From: Lycium barbarum
Taxonomy: Eukaryota; Streptophyta; Magnoliopsida; Solanales; Solanaceae
Assembly (NCBI RefSeq): GCF_019175385.1
Contig: NC_083345.1
Span: 41,996,098 to 42,060,097, forward strand
Direction of reading: 5' to 3'
Length of the DNA: 64,000 nt
Shown: piece after piece, positions 38,379 to 49,179 of the stretch
Layout of the letters: each line of letters begins with the position of its first letter
Position numbering within the stretch: the first letter of the stretch is position 1
The notes under the pieces: model-generated
What the model was told of the DNA's origin: nothing
The model's input: only the letters and a program-made list of their open reading frames with translations
Database searches by the model: none
Made by a program: the position numbers and the translations under genes

Positions 38379-40312
38379 AGGAAACCGTCGTGCCGCGACG
38401 TTAACTTAAGCGCTTGGTGGGAGGCAACCCATAGTTTTAAAAGTTTTAAATCGTTTTTGAAATTTTATTTTTTAGAATATTTTAGTTTATGTTTTTTGAC
38501 TAATCTGCAAAGTTTCAGAATTTTTGGAGTTATTTTGAGAATATCGGATATCCGGACAGCCCCCAAAACCAGTAAAAGCTGCAAAAAAATATTTTCTGGT
38601 GTCATAACATGCGATTCGCATGTATGACATGCGAATCGCATGTCGCGTCGCATGTGGTGACAGTGAGTGCAAAAAAAATAAAAAATAAAAAATAAAAAAT
38701 TACGGGTGACATCACATGCGACTCGCATGTTGCGTCGCATGCCGTGCCAGAGACCCAAATTTTTTTTTTCCTTTCTATTTTTATGTTTTGTTTTGATTAT
38801 GTGCAGCGAGGACGCTGCAATGTTTACAGTTGGGGGTGGTACGTGGTAGCACATTATATTTTGAAACTTGCTCAAAAATTTTAAAAATTTTGTTCTTTTG
38901 ACATGTTGTGGATTAGTCACTCTTATTATTTTATTTTCTTTGAGGAAAAATATGAAAACTCTTGGCTTGTTTGGTACTAATAGAGTTAGTCTCTTGCATG
39001 TGAAATTGAAATGCGAATACCCCTCCAAATTGTTTTGTGAAAGTTATAAAGCAAGGTGCATAGGAAAGAATGATCTTTGTGACAACGTTTTGGCTCATTT
39101 GATGACTCTTTACCTACTAGTTGTGTTTACTTTGGATTATGAGATATTACACTAGTTGTTCTTGCTTGGGAAGTGAAATTGATCCATCTTTACTAGTTCA
39201 TATGCCATGTGTGTGAGTGTTTGTTGAATAATTCTTGTGTTTACTTTTATCATCTAGAACTTGCCCGGTTAGTCGTTCAATGCTAATTTTGATTATGTTG
39301 GTTGGAGAGATGACCTTGGGCTATCTTTGTGATTTTTGAAATTCAAAGCCTCTTTAGCCTTTCTAGCCTACCATTGCATAAATAATATCACTAGTAACCC
39401 CATTTGAGCCTACGACCTTTTCTTTTATTGCCACATTACAAGCCTTTACCCTTTTTGATGAAAAATCTCTCTTTTGAACCTTTCCCTCCTTGAACATGAA
39501 ATTGTGAATTTGAGGCCAAAAGCCTAAGTTGGGGGTGTTAGTGTTGGTTGAGAGTCGTGAAGGTTGGTGTTGTGGAAAAGTCAAAAGAAAGGAAGAAAAT
39601 TTGAAAAATACAAAAAGGTTGCAAACTTTTTGTGCAAAAAAAAAATAAAAATAAAAAAAAGTGTGAATAATTGGGGAAACTGGTATGCAAAGGAAGGAGT
39701 GATGTTTTGAAATGAAGAGGAAAGTGGACAAAAAGTATGTGTAGTGTTCAAGGAGGGCGTAGTCACTTGTATCCCAAATACTTATCCTACCCTTCCCTAA
39801 GCCTACATTAGATGCTTAAAAAAGGTGCCTATGTGATCTCCAATCGAATGTTCTTGAGTTAGTGATGAACGAAAATAAGGGCAAGCTTATGGTGTGATAT
39901 TTGTTAGCATTAGAACTTCTTTGTTGAGTGTGAGTGACTTTTGTGTATTTGTCCCTTGTGTTGTTGTTGTGAATATAGTGATTTTGGGACTTTCTTTCTT
40001 GTGAGGGCATATGGATTACGATAGAGTGGTGATGTTCAAAAATTCCAAGTTGAGTCAATTGAGCATATCTAGTAAACTAGTGGTTTTGAGTCACTTATTG
40101 AGACTTGAGCGTTGTTTCTTGATAGTTTTAAATCTCTATTGCATTCTTGAAATTGTATTTTGAATGAGGGAGTTATTTGGTTGAAGCTTCACATGCTTGT
40201 AGCCTAATTGTTGGTACCAACCAAAGTCATGTTTTTGTGCTTAAAGTGGTTCCTCATTGAGATTTTTGTTTTGATTTGCTTGAGGACAAGCAAAGACTTT
40301 AAGTTGGGGGTG
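38379..40312 (+). other. Non-coding 3' internal region of the LARD-like element
   Basis: About 1.9 kb without a supported gene. At 38408-38431 is AAGCGCTTGGTGGGAGGCAA followed by CCCA, a word I recall as recurring after the coding region of plant Athila-type elements (from memory). At 38607-38750 is a palindromic ACATGCGA-T-TCGCATGT array. The tract AGTTGGGGGTGGTACGTGG lies at 38828, and a second purine-rich TTTAAGTTGGGGGTGTT at 40299 directly precedes the 3' LTR, as expected for a polypurine tract. Confidence 0.7.
38607..38752. repeat. Palindromic ACATGCGAATCGCATGT cluster
   Basis: Near-perfect 17-bp palindromes at 38607-38623 (ACATGCGATTCGCATGT), 38627-38643 (ACATGCGAATCGCATGT) and 38714-38730 (ACATGCGACTCGCATGT), each of the last two followed by (C/T)GCGTCGCATG. 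They are unusually GC-rich for their surroundings. Confidence 0.9.
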
Positions 40313-41645
40313 TTAATGAGTCTTGAAATTACGCGATATTCGATGCTAATTCCTTAAGTTTTTGCGACTCTTTAAGCACTTTTGTTGTTACTTTTTGTGT
40401 TGTTATGTTGTTTTGTAGGAAAAGATGCCCGGAGAGCATAAAAGAGCAAAATGGATCAAAATGGACCAAAATGGAACAAAATAGAGCAAAACAAGGCAAG
40501 TAGCTGAAATGAGTGATCGGAAGAAACCAAATGAAAAGAAAGTCAAAAAGAGGCCAAACTGGACATTTTTGCAAAACTGTCAAAACTGGACAGTTTTGCA
40601 AAAACGGGACAGATTTGCAAAACTGTCAAAAGTGGACAGTTTTGCAAAAACGGGACAAAACTGCAAAAAACGGGCAGAACTGCAAAAACTGAAAGTTGGG
40701 GCATATTTTGTCATTCTTTTGAACTTGGAAGAATTAGAGGAGCTACAAAAAGAGAGCTTGGGGCAAAACATTATCATCTTTTGCCATTTTGCAAGTTTTG
40801 GAGGCTAGGGTTTTCACCTACACCATTGTAGGAGAAGATTGGAGCACTTTAATGAGATAATTCTTAAACCTTTCTTCAATTCCTTGTTTTGTATTGAATA
40901 TTTTAGTGTGTAGTATTTCATTTCTAGACTTGAATCTTGTTTATAAAAATATTCTTGATTAAAGTTTGGATTGAAACTATTGTTTTGCTTATGTATTGAA
41001 TGATTCTTATTGCTATTGAAGTGGGTCTTTGTTGATTTAATTAATCTCGTTCTTGAATGTTTCCAAAGGGATTAGCTAACCCTAGGACTCACCCATTTAC
41101 TTAGATTGAGCATGGAAAAGGAAATCTAGGTTGGGAAAGATTAATTAACAAGAATTTGGGTCATTAAACTCATCTAATAACTTGAGCTCGGAAGAGGATA
41201 GTTACTTGAGGTTAAATTGATTGTGCCTAATATCACACTCTAAGGCTTGGAAAAGCTTAGAGTGAAATTCATTGATTTGGTTGGAAGACTTTCAATGAGA
41301 GTTTAGATATCATTATCTATTGACATAAACCCGTTCTTAGTTGTAAAATCGTGAAATACATTGGATCGTTACTTGAGTGTAATTTCCTTTGTATCCAAAC
41401 TTGTGGCTATTGATCATTTTACTTGCTTTCTAGGTTAGTTTACATTTCCGCATTAGTAATAATTTTCTCAAAAACCCAAAATATTATCCATCGTTTGGCT
41501 TTAGTGTAGTCAGTGAAAGTTCCTTACTTTCTTAATCGCCTAGCATATTGTTCCCTGTGGGATCGACCCCGACTCATAGTTGGGTAAATATATTGCATAC
41601 GACCGTGTACACTTTCTCTTTGAGGAGTGTATTTGGACGTTATCA
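40313..41645 (+). repeat. 3' LTR of the complete LARD-like element
   Basis: About 1333 bp, starting TTAATGAGTC (TGATGAGTC in the 5' LTR) and ending GGACGTTATCA. Nearly identical to 35218-36546, with scattered single-base differences. The next base begins a truncated gypsy gag. Confidence 0.88.
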
Positions 41646-43775
41646 GTTGGCGACAAGAAAGCTCGCAGATTTGACAGTTTCAGAGGTCTTATTAGAGGTG
41701 AGGGACACCATGACAGGGTTCGTCATCATCCCTACTGCCGCCCCATCCAGTCATCACTACAGGCTTTAACAGGTGGTTCTTCAGGTTATAGTAGGCACAG
41801 TTCTGCGCAGATTTCCCAAGGTTCTTACTCTCGACCTTCAGACTGCGGAGGGTATTCTGGTTCTTTTATGACAGTTCAACAACCTATGGCAGAGGAGCAT
41901 GTTTTGAGTGTGGTGAGAAAAGGGCATTACGCGATAGAGTATCCTAGATCTAGGCAGGGTTCCAGAGTTCAGACATCTAGGCCTCCAGCACCGCCAGCTA
42001 GAGGAAGAGGATATTCTGGTAGAAGGGGTTCACAGTCTGGCAGGGGTGACCATCAGCCTAGCAGAGGTCTTCATCTGTCTGGTAGGGGCAACGCTCAGTC
42101 AGTGAAAGGAGGATCTCAGGCAGGCCGTGGTGGTCGTGGAGGCACACAGTCCAAGGGTGGACGTGCCCATTTCTATGCTTTTCCGTGTAGACCAGAGGCC
42201 GAGGCCTCTGATGCGGTTATCACAGGTATTATTTCGGTTTGTCACCGATCAACTTCTGTCTTATTTGATCCGGGTTCTACTTTCTCTTATGTGTCCACCT
42301 ATTTCTCTACGGGTCTGGACATGCTTTGTGATATGCTTGATATACCTATTCGTGTCTCTACTCCTGTCGGAGATTTTGTGATAGTAGATCGGGTCTATAG
42401 GTCTTGTGTGGTCACGTTTATGGGGTACAACACTTGGGTAGACTTGGTTATTTTGGATATGGTGGACTTTGATATTATTTTGGGCATGGATTGGTTATCT
42501 CCCTATCAGGCTATTTTAGACTGTCATGGCAAGACAGTCACGTTGGCCATGCCAGGTATTCCGCGGTTAGAGTGGAAGAGTACTCCTAGTCCAGCACCTA
42601 AGAAGATCATATCATTTCTGCGGGCAAAGAAGTTAGTTGATAAGGGATGTTTAGCATATTTGGCTCATATTCGGGATACTAGTGTGGATACTACTTCCCT
42701 AGAGTCAGTGCCAATTGTTTGTGAGTTCTCACAGGTTTTCCCTACAGATTTGCCTGGTATGCCGCCTGATCGAGATATTGACTTTTGCATTGACTTGGAG
42801 CCAGGCACCCGACCTATTTCTATTCCATCCTATCGGATGGCTCTGGCAGAGTTGAGAGAGTTGAAGGAGCAGTTGCAAGACTTGTTGAGCAAAGGATTTA
42901 TTAGACCCAGTATTTCTCCTTGGGGTGCTCCTATTCTGTTCGTGAAGAAGAAAGATGGTACCATGCGGATGTGTATCGATTATCGGCAATTAAACAAGGT
43001 TACAATCAGAAATAAGTATCCAATACCCCGCATTGATGACTTATTTGACCAACTTCAGGGTGCGTCGATCTTTTCTAAGATTGATTTAAGGTCAGGCTAT
43101 CATCAGTTAAAGATTCGAGCGGAGGATGTTCGGAAGACCGCTTTCAGGACCTGTTATGGTCATTATGAGTTCTTGGTGATGTGTTTCAGGCTTACTAATG
43201 CCCCTGCAGCCTTCATGGATTTGATGAATGGGATCTTCAAGCCTTACTTGGATTCATTTGTGATCGTGTTTATTGATGACATCCTGGTGTACTCTCGGAG
43301 TAAGGAAGATCATGAGAAGCATCTGAGGATCGTGCTTGGCCTGTTGAAGAAGAAGAAATTGTATGCCAAGTTTTCTAAGTGTGAGTTCTGGCTCAGTTCT
43401 GTAGCATTTTTGGGACACGTTGTGTCCAAGGATGGGATTATGGTTGATCCCAAGAAGATTGAGGCGGTTAGAGATTGGGCCAGGCCTACTTCAGTGACTG
43501 AGATTCGGAGCTTCGTAGGCCTTGCGAGTTATTATCGCCGATTTGTGAAGGGATTTTCATCTATTGCTTCCCATTTAACTAGGTTGACTCAGAAGAATGT
43601 GCCTTTCCAGTGGTCCGATGAATGTGAGGAGAGCTTTCAAAAGCTCAAGGCTTTATTGACTTCAGCCCTAATTTTGGCTTTACCTGTAGAGGGAAAGGAC
43701 TTTACTGTTTATTGTGATGCTTCTCGGATTGGCTTGGGTTGTGTGCTGATGCAAGAGGGTAGGGTGATCGCGTAG
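41646..43775 (+). pseudogene. Gypsy 1 gag C-terminus, protease, RT and RNase H start
   Basis: The open frame (its apparent first 20 codons from 41580 are LTR sequence) begins in late gag: [12 protein letters not shown], then an RG-rich tail. The CCHC zinc knuckle is shifted out of frame near 41890-41930 (FECGE in another frame, then GHYA). Protease motif [12 protein letters not shown] at about 42267. RT blocks follow: [29 protein letters not shown], and the catalytic FIDDILVYS near 43273. RNase H begins [16 protein letters not shown]. The frame ends at TAG 43773, where a one-base deletion breaks the expected continuation. Product would be the Gag-Pol polyprotein; this copy cannot make it. Confidence 0.93.
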
Positions 43776-43828
43776 CTTCGAGATAGTTGAAAGTTCACTA
43801 GAAAAACTACCCCACTCATGACTTAGAG

Positions 43829-44431
43829 TTGGCTGTAGTAGTCTTCGCTTTGAAGATTTGGAGACATTACTTGTATGGAGTCCATTGTGAGGTGTTCACG
43901 GATCACCATAGTCTTCAGCATGTGTTTAATCAGCGGGACCTAAATTCGAAGCAGCGTAGATGGATGGAGTTGCTTAAGGACTATGGTATCACCATTCTTT
44001 ATCATCCAGGAAAGGCTAATGTGGTAGCTGATGCGTTGAGCCGAAAAGCAGTGAGTATGGGTAGCTTGGTGCGTTTGATTATGGGAGAGCGTCCTTTAGC
44101 TATGGAGGTTCAGTGTTTGGCTAATAGTATGGTGAGACTCGATATTTCAGAACCTGGTAAGGTTCTAGCTTGTGTAGAGGCGAGGCCGTCTCTTTTGGAG
44201 CAGATTAGGGCTCAGCAGTTTGAGGATGTGAAATTGTGCAAGATTCGGGATAAGGTGCTAAGTGGAGAAGCCAAGGAGGCTATTCTTGATGATGAGGGTG
44301 TTTTGAGGATTAAGGGGCGGATTTGCGTTCCTAGAGTTGGTGATTTGATTTCGTTGATCTTGAAACAGGCTCATAGTTCCAAATATTCCATTCATCCGGG
44401 TGCAACAAAGATGTATCGTGACTTGAGATAG
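43829..44431 (+). pseudogene. Gypsy 1 RNase H C-terminus and integrase zinc domain start
   Basis: [16 protein letters not shown], then [20 protein letters not shown] and [15 protein letters not shown] complete the RNase H. A linker leads to the integrase N-terminus ([18 protein letters not shown]). The frame stops at TAG 44429, just where relatives have Gln before HYWW, so CAG to TAG is the simplest explanation. A further CAG-to-TAG change lies near 43783 in the untranslated gap between this and the previous segment. Confidence 0.9.
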
Positions 44432-44857
44432 CATTACTGGTGGGGTAGGATGAAGAGAGACATTGTGGAGTTTGTTGCCCAGTGTCTGAATTGCCAGCAG
44501 GTTAAGTATGAACACCAAAGACTAGGTGGTGTGTTTCAGAAGATGCCCATTCCCGAGTGGAAGTGGAAGAGGATTGCTATGGATTTCGTGGTTGGTCTTC
44601 CGAAGACTTTGGGCAAGTTTGATTCGATTTGGGTTATTGTGGATAGGTTGATTAAATCCGCACACTTCATTCCTGTTCAGATTACTTATAATGCAGAGAA
44701 GTTGGCCAGGATTTACATTCGAGAGATAGTTCGATTGCACGGGGTTCCTATTTCCATCATTTCTGACAGAGGCACTCAGTTTACTTCCCATTTCTGGAGG
44801 ATTATGCAGAAGGAATTGGGAACTCAGTTAGATCTGAGCACCGCGTTCCACCCTTAG
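44432..44857 (+). pseudogene. Gypsy 1 integrase zinc finger and catalytic core
   Basis: [18 protein letters not shown] and CLNCQQVK finish the HHCC zinc finger. The catalytic core follows: [10 protein letters not shown] with the first catalytic Asp, then [15 protein letters not shown] with the second. The frame ends at TAG 44855 in the AFHP-stop-TDGQ motif, where Gln is expected. The third catalytic residue, Glu of SERTIQ, lies just after the stop. Integrase would join the cDNA to host DNA in the nucleus. Confidence 0.92.
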
Positions 44858-45220
44858 ACAGATGGTCAGTCCGAGAGGACTATTCAAGTGGTTGAGGATA
44901 TGATGAGGGCTTGTGTTATTGATTTTGGTGGTCAGTGGGACAAATTCTTACCCTTAGCAGAGTTTGCGTACAACAATAGCTACCATTCCAGTATTAATAT
45001 GGCGCCATTCGAGGCTTTATATAGTAGGAGGTGTCGTTCTCCTATTGGGTGGTTTGATGCTTTTGAGGTTCGACCTTGGGGTACAGATTTGCTGAGGGAG
45101 TCTTTGGACAAAGTTAAGCTTATTCAGGAAAAGCTTCTGCAGCTCAGAGTAGGCAAAATGAGTATGCTGACTGGAAGGTTCGTGATATGGAGTTCATGGT
45201 TGGTGAGCAGGTCTTATTGA
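44858..45220 (+). pseudogene. Gypsy 1 integrase C-terminal part
   Basis: TDGQSERTIQVVEDMMRAC supplies the catalytic Glu, then LAEFAYNNSYHSSINMAPF and ALYSRRCRSPIGWF, typical of this gypsy branch. Near 45135 the frame shifts: the expected Gln/Ser-rich segment before the chromodomain region continues in the next frame from 45140. Confidence 0.88.
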
Positions 45221-45683
45221 AGGTTTCACCCATGAAGGGTGTGATGCAATTTGGGAAGAAGGGCAAGTTGAGCCCGAGGTTTATTGGCCCTTTTGAGATT
45301 CTTCGTCGTGTTGGCGAGGTGGCTTATGAGTTGGCTTTGCCACCAGGTTTGGCAGGTGTTCATCCGGTATTCCATGTTTCCATGCTGAAGAAGTACCATT
45401 CAGACGGGTCTTATATCATTCAGTGGGATTCGGTACTATTAGATCAGAATCTATCCTTTGAGGAAAAGCCGGTAGCAATCCTAGATAGGCAAGTGAGAAA
45501 GTTAAGGTCCAAGGATATTGCTTCGGTCAAGGTGCAGTGAAAGCACCGTCCGATTGAGGAGGCCGCTTGGGAGATCGAGGCGGATATGCGGAGTAGATAT
45601 CCTCAGTTGTTCGACAGTTCAGGTACCCTTTTCTCCACCTCTACCCTTGTTGCTCGAGGACGAGCGATTGTTCGATTGGTATC
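45187..45683 (+). pseudogene. Gypsy 1 integrase tail and chromodomain
   Basis: [18 protein letters not shown], then [14 protein letters not shown] and [13 protein letters not shown] form the integrase GPY/F-like tail. After [19 protein letters not shown] the chromodomain core reaches ASVKVQ and stops at TGA 45538-45540 exactly where the Trp of VQWKHR should be (TGG to TGA). The rest (KHRPIEEAAWEIEADMRSRY) continues in frame to about 45683. Chromodomains of this clade direct integration to heterochromatin (established). Confidence 0.9.
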
Positions 45684-45686
45684 TGA

Positions 45687-48066
45687 TGTAACGACCCGTT
45701 TGGTCGTTTAGCACTTTAAAGCTACGGAAAGGGTATGGGACTATATTGTATTTATTTATATGATTTTAATACATGTTATAGTTTATATGAGATAATGAAT
45801 AGAGTGAAGTAATATGAGGACTAATGATATATTACTTTTGGTGAAAGGGCAATTGATGTCTTAGGAAGACATTTGAAATGTAAAAAAGTGGGCCAGCCCA
45901 CCATTTGGTGTTCTCACGTAACCCAAAGAGAGTTGATAATAATATGTAGTCAATTAGAAATAAATGAAGTGGGCAAGCCACTTTTATTATGTTGCCAGGA
46001 ATAAGTGACAGAAAAGAGGAATTAAGTGTAAGTTTTTTTCTGGTTTACACGGAAAGAGGGCAAAAGAAAGTCAAAGTGGGGCTTTGGGAAGGCATATAAC
46101 CGGCAGTAGCAGTTTTCAAGGGAAATCGGAAAAAGAAAAAAACAAAAAAACCTATTTCAGTTCCCTCATTGGCAATGACTAGTTTAGTGACATAATTAGG
46201 AACAGGGATTCTAAACTTGAAATCCTACTTACGAGAATAGGGAAAAAGAACTTTATTGAAGTGTTAGCGTATCTGTGTCAGACGCACTCAAAGTTTAAGG
46301 TACCGAGACTTTATATATATTTAGTTCCTTTACTGCTACCTTTATAGAGATAAAATAGTAGTAGTACATATGAATTATATTCCGTCGATATTAAGTTAGA
46401 TTGTGACATTGATATTCTGTATCAAATGCGTTGTTGCTGGTATTTCCATTTCAATTTTTGTGTATAATGAGTTTATGTGATTGTAATATAGGTGTATTGG
46501 TAATTTTAAATTCAAGGTATTTGAATTGTGGAAAGTTAGAGTTTTGTCCAAAGTTAAGATATTGGAGTAATTAAAGGTTTCGAGTCCTAGTCCTAAGAAA
46601 GGAGAATTAATGATTTGAGAGTCCATTTATGGATGAAATTTACTAATTTTAAAAATATATGATCCTTAGATAATGGGTGAAATTATTTTTCAATAAAATT
46701 TCAATCTTGCCCTTGTGGGCCGAAGGCCACTTTTTGGGGTGCGTTTTGGGGTTTCGAATATAAATATAGTAATATGGGTGTCCTTAGATTCGTATTCTAA
46801 CGTAGATCGCATATTTTATAGATTTTGATCGTTCAGAGGCTCTACGCAAAGGGAAGACATTAGTTTGATTGTTCGTGGCACCCGCTCGGCATTGAGGTAG
46901 GTTACGGTCTACTTTAGTTAGACTCTGATTAGAGAATCGTATGTAGTTATAGAAAGTGACGGGGATAGCATATAGGCCTTCGGGCATGAAGTGGAGGTGG
47001 ATTCCAATTAGATTGGCTCTGTCAGCTGTTATGTGGGCTTCTCGCCATATGTGTTATTTTCTGTGATTATCACCTGGTTGTATCTCTGTCATATACTAGC
47101 TCACTCCTCATATGGAAAGGAATGGTAACATTAATATGACTTGTATTTGTTGATTGTATATTAGTGATATTGTTGAGACTGATATCATGCATGACATGCT
47201 TTCTATATTATTCTTGTGATGATGGTGAGCTAAATGATTGAGAGACTCCGAGGTTTTTTTGCCAGAGATTGAGAGTGACAGAGAGACTCTGAGGTCCTTG
47301 CCGGAGATTGAGAGTGATTGAAAGCCTCCGAGGTTTCTGCCGGAGAGCACGAGTGGTACATGGACTTCGCGGGTTCCCCATGGGTCATGGCTTTGAGGCA
47401 CTGCCCTTAGCATGTGTGTACGATAGTGGAGTGAGAGAGGAGACTGTTGCATTGCATTCATCCACTCATATATTGAATGGTCATTTGGTGAACTATATCT
47501 ATCTTGGTTGATTTCATGATTTCTTTACACCTTACTTGTACATGATACGTGACCATACCTGTTTGCTTTATGTGCTACTTGTTAGTTTCCACTTCTTCAT
47601 GCGTTATCTAATCATTGTCGGCCTATGATGCTTACCGGTACTAGTGTTGTACTGATACTACTCTTGCTGCACTTTTTGTTGAGTGCAGAGTACGATCCAG
47701 GCTCCAGTTCTACACCCCGTGGCTGATACGCGAGGGTGACATCTTTCAGTCATTCACGGTGAGCTACTTGGTCATCCGTGGCCCATGAAGGACCACCTTT
47801 ATTTATTTCTGTTTTTATATTCGACAGACAATATGTTGCCTTCCGTTATTTTCAGACCTGTATTCCGGACTATGTTTAGCGCTCTTGTACCCTTTGACCA
47901 GATTTTTGGGGGATGTCGTGACATTTCTAGTGAGGACAAGTATTTAAGACTTGATAGCTTCTTTTTCTTTAATTTTTCGCTTATTTAACTTGTTATTGGG
48001 ACTGTGGTTCGCCTACTCGGGGGGATAGTGTAGGTGCCACCACGACTCGTGAATTGGGTCGTGACA
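45687..48066 (+). repeat. 3' LTR of gypsy 1
   Basis: 2380 bp from TGTAACGACCCG to TTGGGTCGTGACA. The ends resemble those of the inverted gypsy 2 LTRs (TGTAACGACTCG ... GGGGCGTGACA) but the bodies differ, so these are two families. At 47236-47345 two to three copies of a roughly 55-bp unit (GAGATTGAGAGTGA, CTCCGAGGTTT, TGCCG) lie in tandem. No gene inside. Confidence 0.85.
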
Positions 48067-48072
48067 GCGGCT

Positions 48073-48992
48073 CAAGATGAGATTTCTGCAGATCTGTGGT
48101 ATAAAAGAATGGGTCATATGAGCAAGAAAGGATTGCAGATTCTTGCCAGGAAATCACTCATGTCTTTTGCCAAAGGTACGACGGTAAAATCTTGTGACTA
48201 TTGCTTATTTGGTAGGCAACACGGTTTCATTTCAGACATCATTTCAAAGAAAATTGAATATACTTGATTTGGTATATTCTGATGTTTGTGGTCCAATAGA
48301 GGTAGAATCGATAGGCGCTGACAAATATTTTGTTACTTTTTATTGATGATGCTTCTCGAAAATTGTGGTTTTATATCTTGAAAACCAAAGATCAGGTGTT
48401 TCAAGTTTTTCAGAATTTTCATGCTCTAGTGGAATAGGAGACGGCCCGAAAGCTAAAGCGTCTCCGAACAGACAATTGAGGTGAGTACACTTCAAAGGAA
48501 TTTGGAGGGTATTGTTTGAGCCATGAGATCAGATATGAAAAGACAGTTTCTGGTACCCAAAAACACAATGGTGTAGATGAGAGGATGAACCGCACCACTG
48601 TTGAGAAGGTGAGAAGCATGCTCAGAATGGGTAAACTACCTAAAGTCATTCTGGGGGTGAAGTAGTTCAGACAACCTGACAACAGGTGTACACTAGTTCT
48701 TTTGGAGTTTGATATCCCAGAGAGAGTTTGGACCAGCACAGAGGTATCCTACTCGCATCTAAATTTGTTCGGTTGCAGAGCTTTTGTAAATATTCCAAAG
48801 GAGCATAGAACAAAGCTGGATGATAAATCTGTTCCCTGCATATTCGTCGGCTATGGAGATGAAGAGTTTGGGTACAGACTGTGGGATCCTGTAAAGAAGA
48901 AGATCATCAAAAACAGAAATGTAGTCTTCCGAGAAAGTGAAGTTGGAATTGTGATGATCTGTCACAGAAGGCCAACAAAAAGAATGATATAG
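48073..48992 (+). pseudogene. Copia pre-integrase and integrase remnant
   Basis: SADLWYKRMGHMSKKGLQIL is the GAG-pre-integrase block and CDYCLFGRQH carries the zinc cysteines. Across a frameshift near 48262 come DLVYSDVCGP (catalytic Asp), a degraded FIDDASRKLWFY, then KRLRTDN-stop-GEYTS (second Asp) and HNGVDERMNRT, where the third catalytic residue Glu is kept in ERMNRT. The linker is LNLFGCRAFVNIPKEHRTKL and VGYGDEEFGYRLWDP. Stops lie near 48435 and 48478. Strong resemblance to Tnt1-type copia elements (family knowledge). Confidence 0.9.
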
Positions 48993-49179
48993 TGCCTAAC
49001 CTTGTTACCATTACTTCTATTTCTAATCATCCCACAAGTATAGAAAGTACGACCGACAAGGTTGCTGAGTAAGGGGAGCAACCGGGTGAGGTTGTTGAGA
49101 AGAGGGAGCAACTTGATAATTATGCCAAGCAATTTGAGTACCCTACTCATGAAGAAGAAGAAAAATCTCAACCTCTGAG

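Larger units (their letters stand above)
35218..41645 (+). mobile_element. Complete non-autonomous LTR retrotransposon (LARD-like, Athila/Tat-type signals)
   Basis: 5' LTR 35218-36546, PBS at 36551, one gag-like frame (36837-38378), a long non-coding 3' region (38379-40312) and 3' LTR 40313-41645. The two LTRs are nearly identical, which indicates a recent insertion or recent gene conversion. No protease, RT, RNase H or integrase is present, so it must use proteins of a relative. The PBS resembles the tRNA-Asp type used by plant Athila/Tat gypsy elements (established for those clades; assignment of this copy is inference). The right flank at 41646 is inside a gypsy gag; the left neighbour is another copy, so no duplication can be read. 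Confidence 0.85.
41646..48066 (+). mobile_element. Degenerate Ty3/gypsy chromovirus 1 (Del/Tekay-like), 5' end missing
   Basis: Order gag, protease, RT, RNase H, integrase, chromodomain, 3' LTR on the plus strand. The element starts abruptly inside gag at the LTR edge of the preceding LARD-like element; the 5' LTR and gag N-terminus are absent. The same family in reverse orientation follows at 49943-59375. Four stops and at least three frameshifts inactivate it; each part is listed separately. Confidence 0.93.

Noticed and set aside
45187..45540. Considered whether the gypsy chromodomain was lost.
   Set aside because: The sequence after the TGA continues in frame with the expected chromodomain residues, so it is interrupted and not absent.
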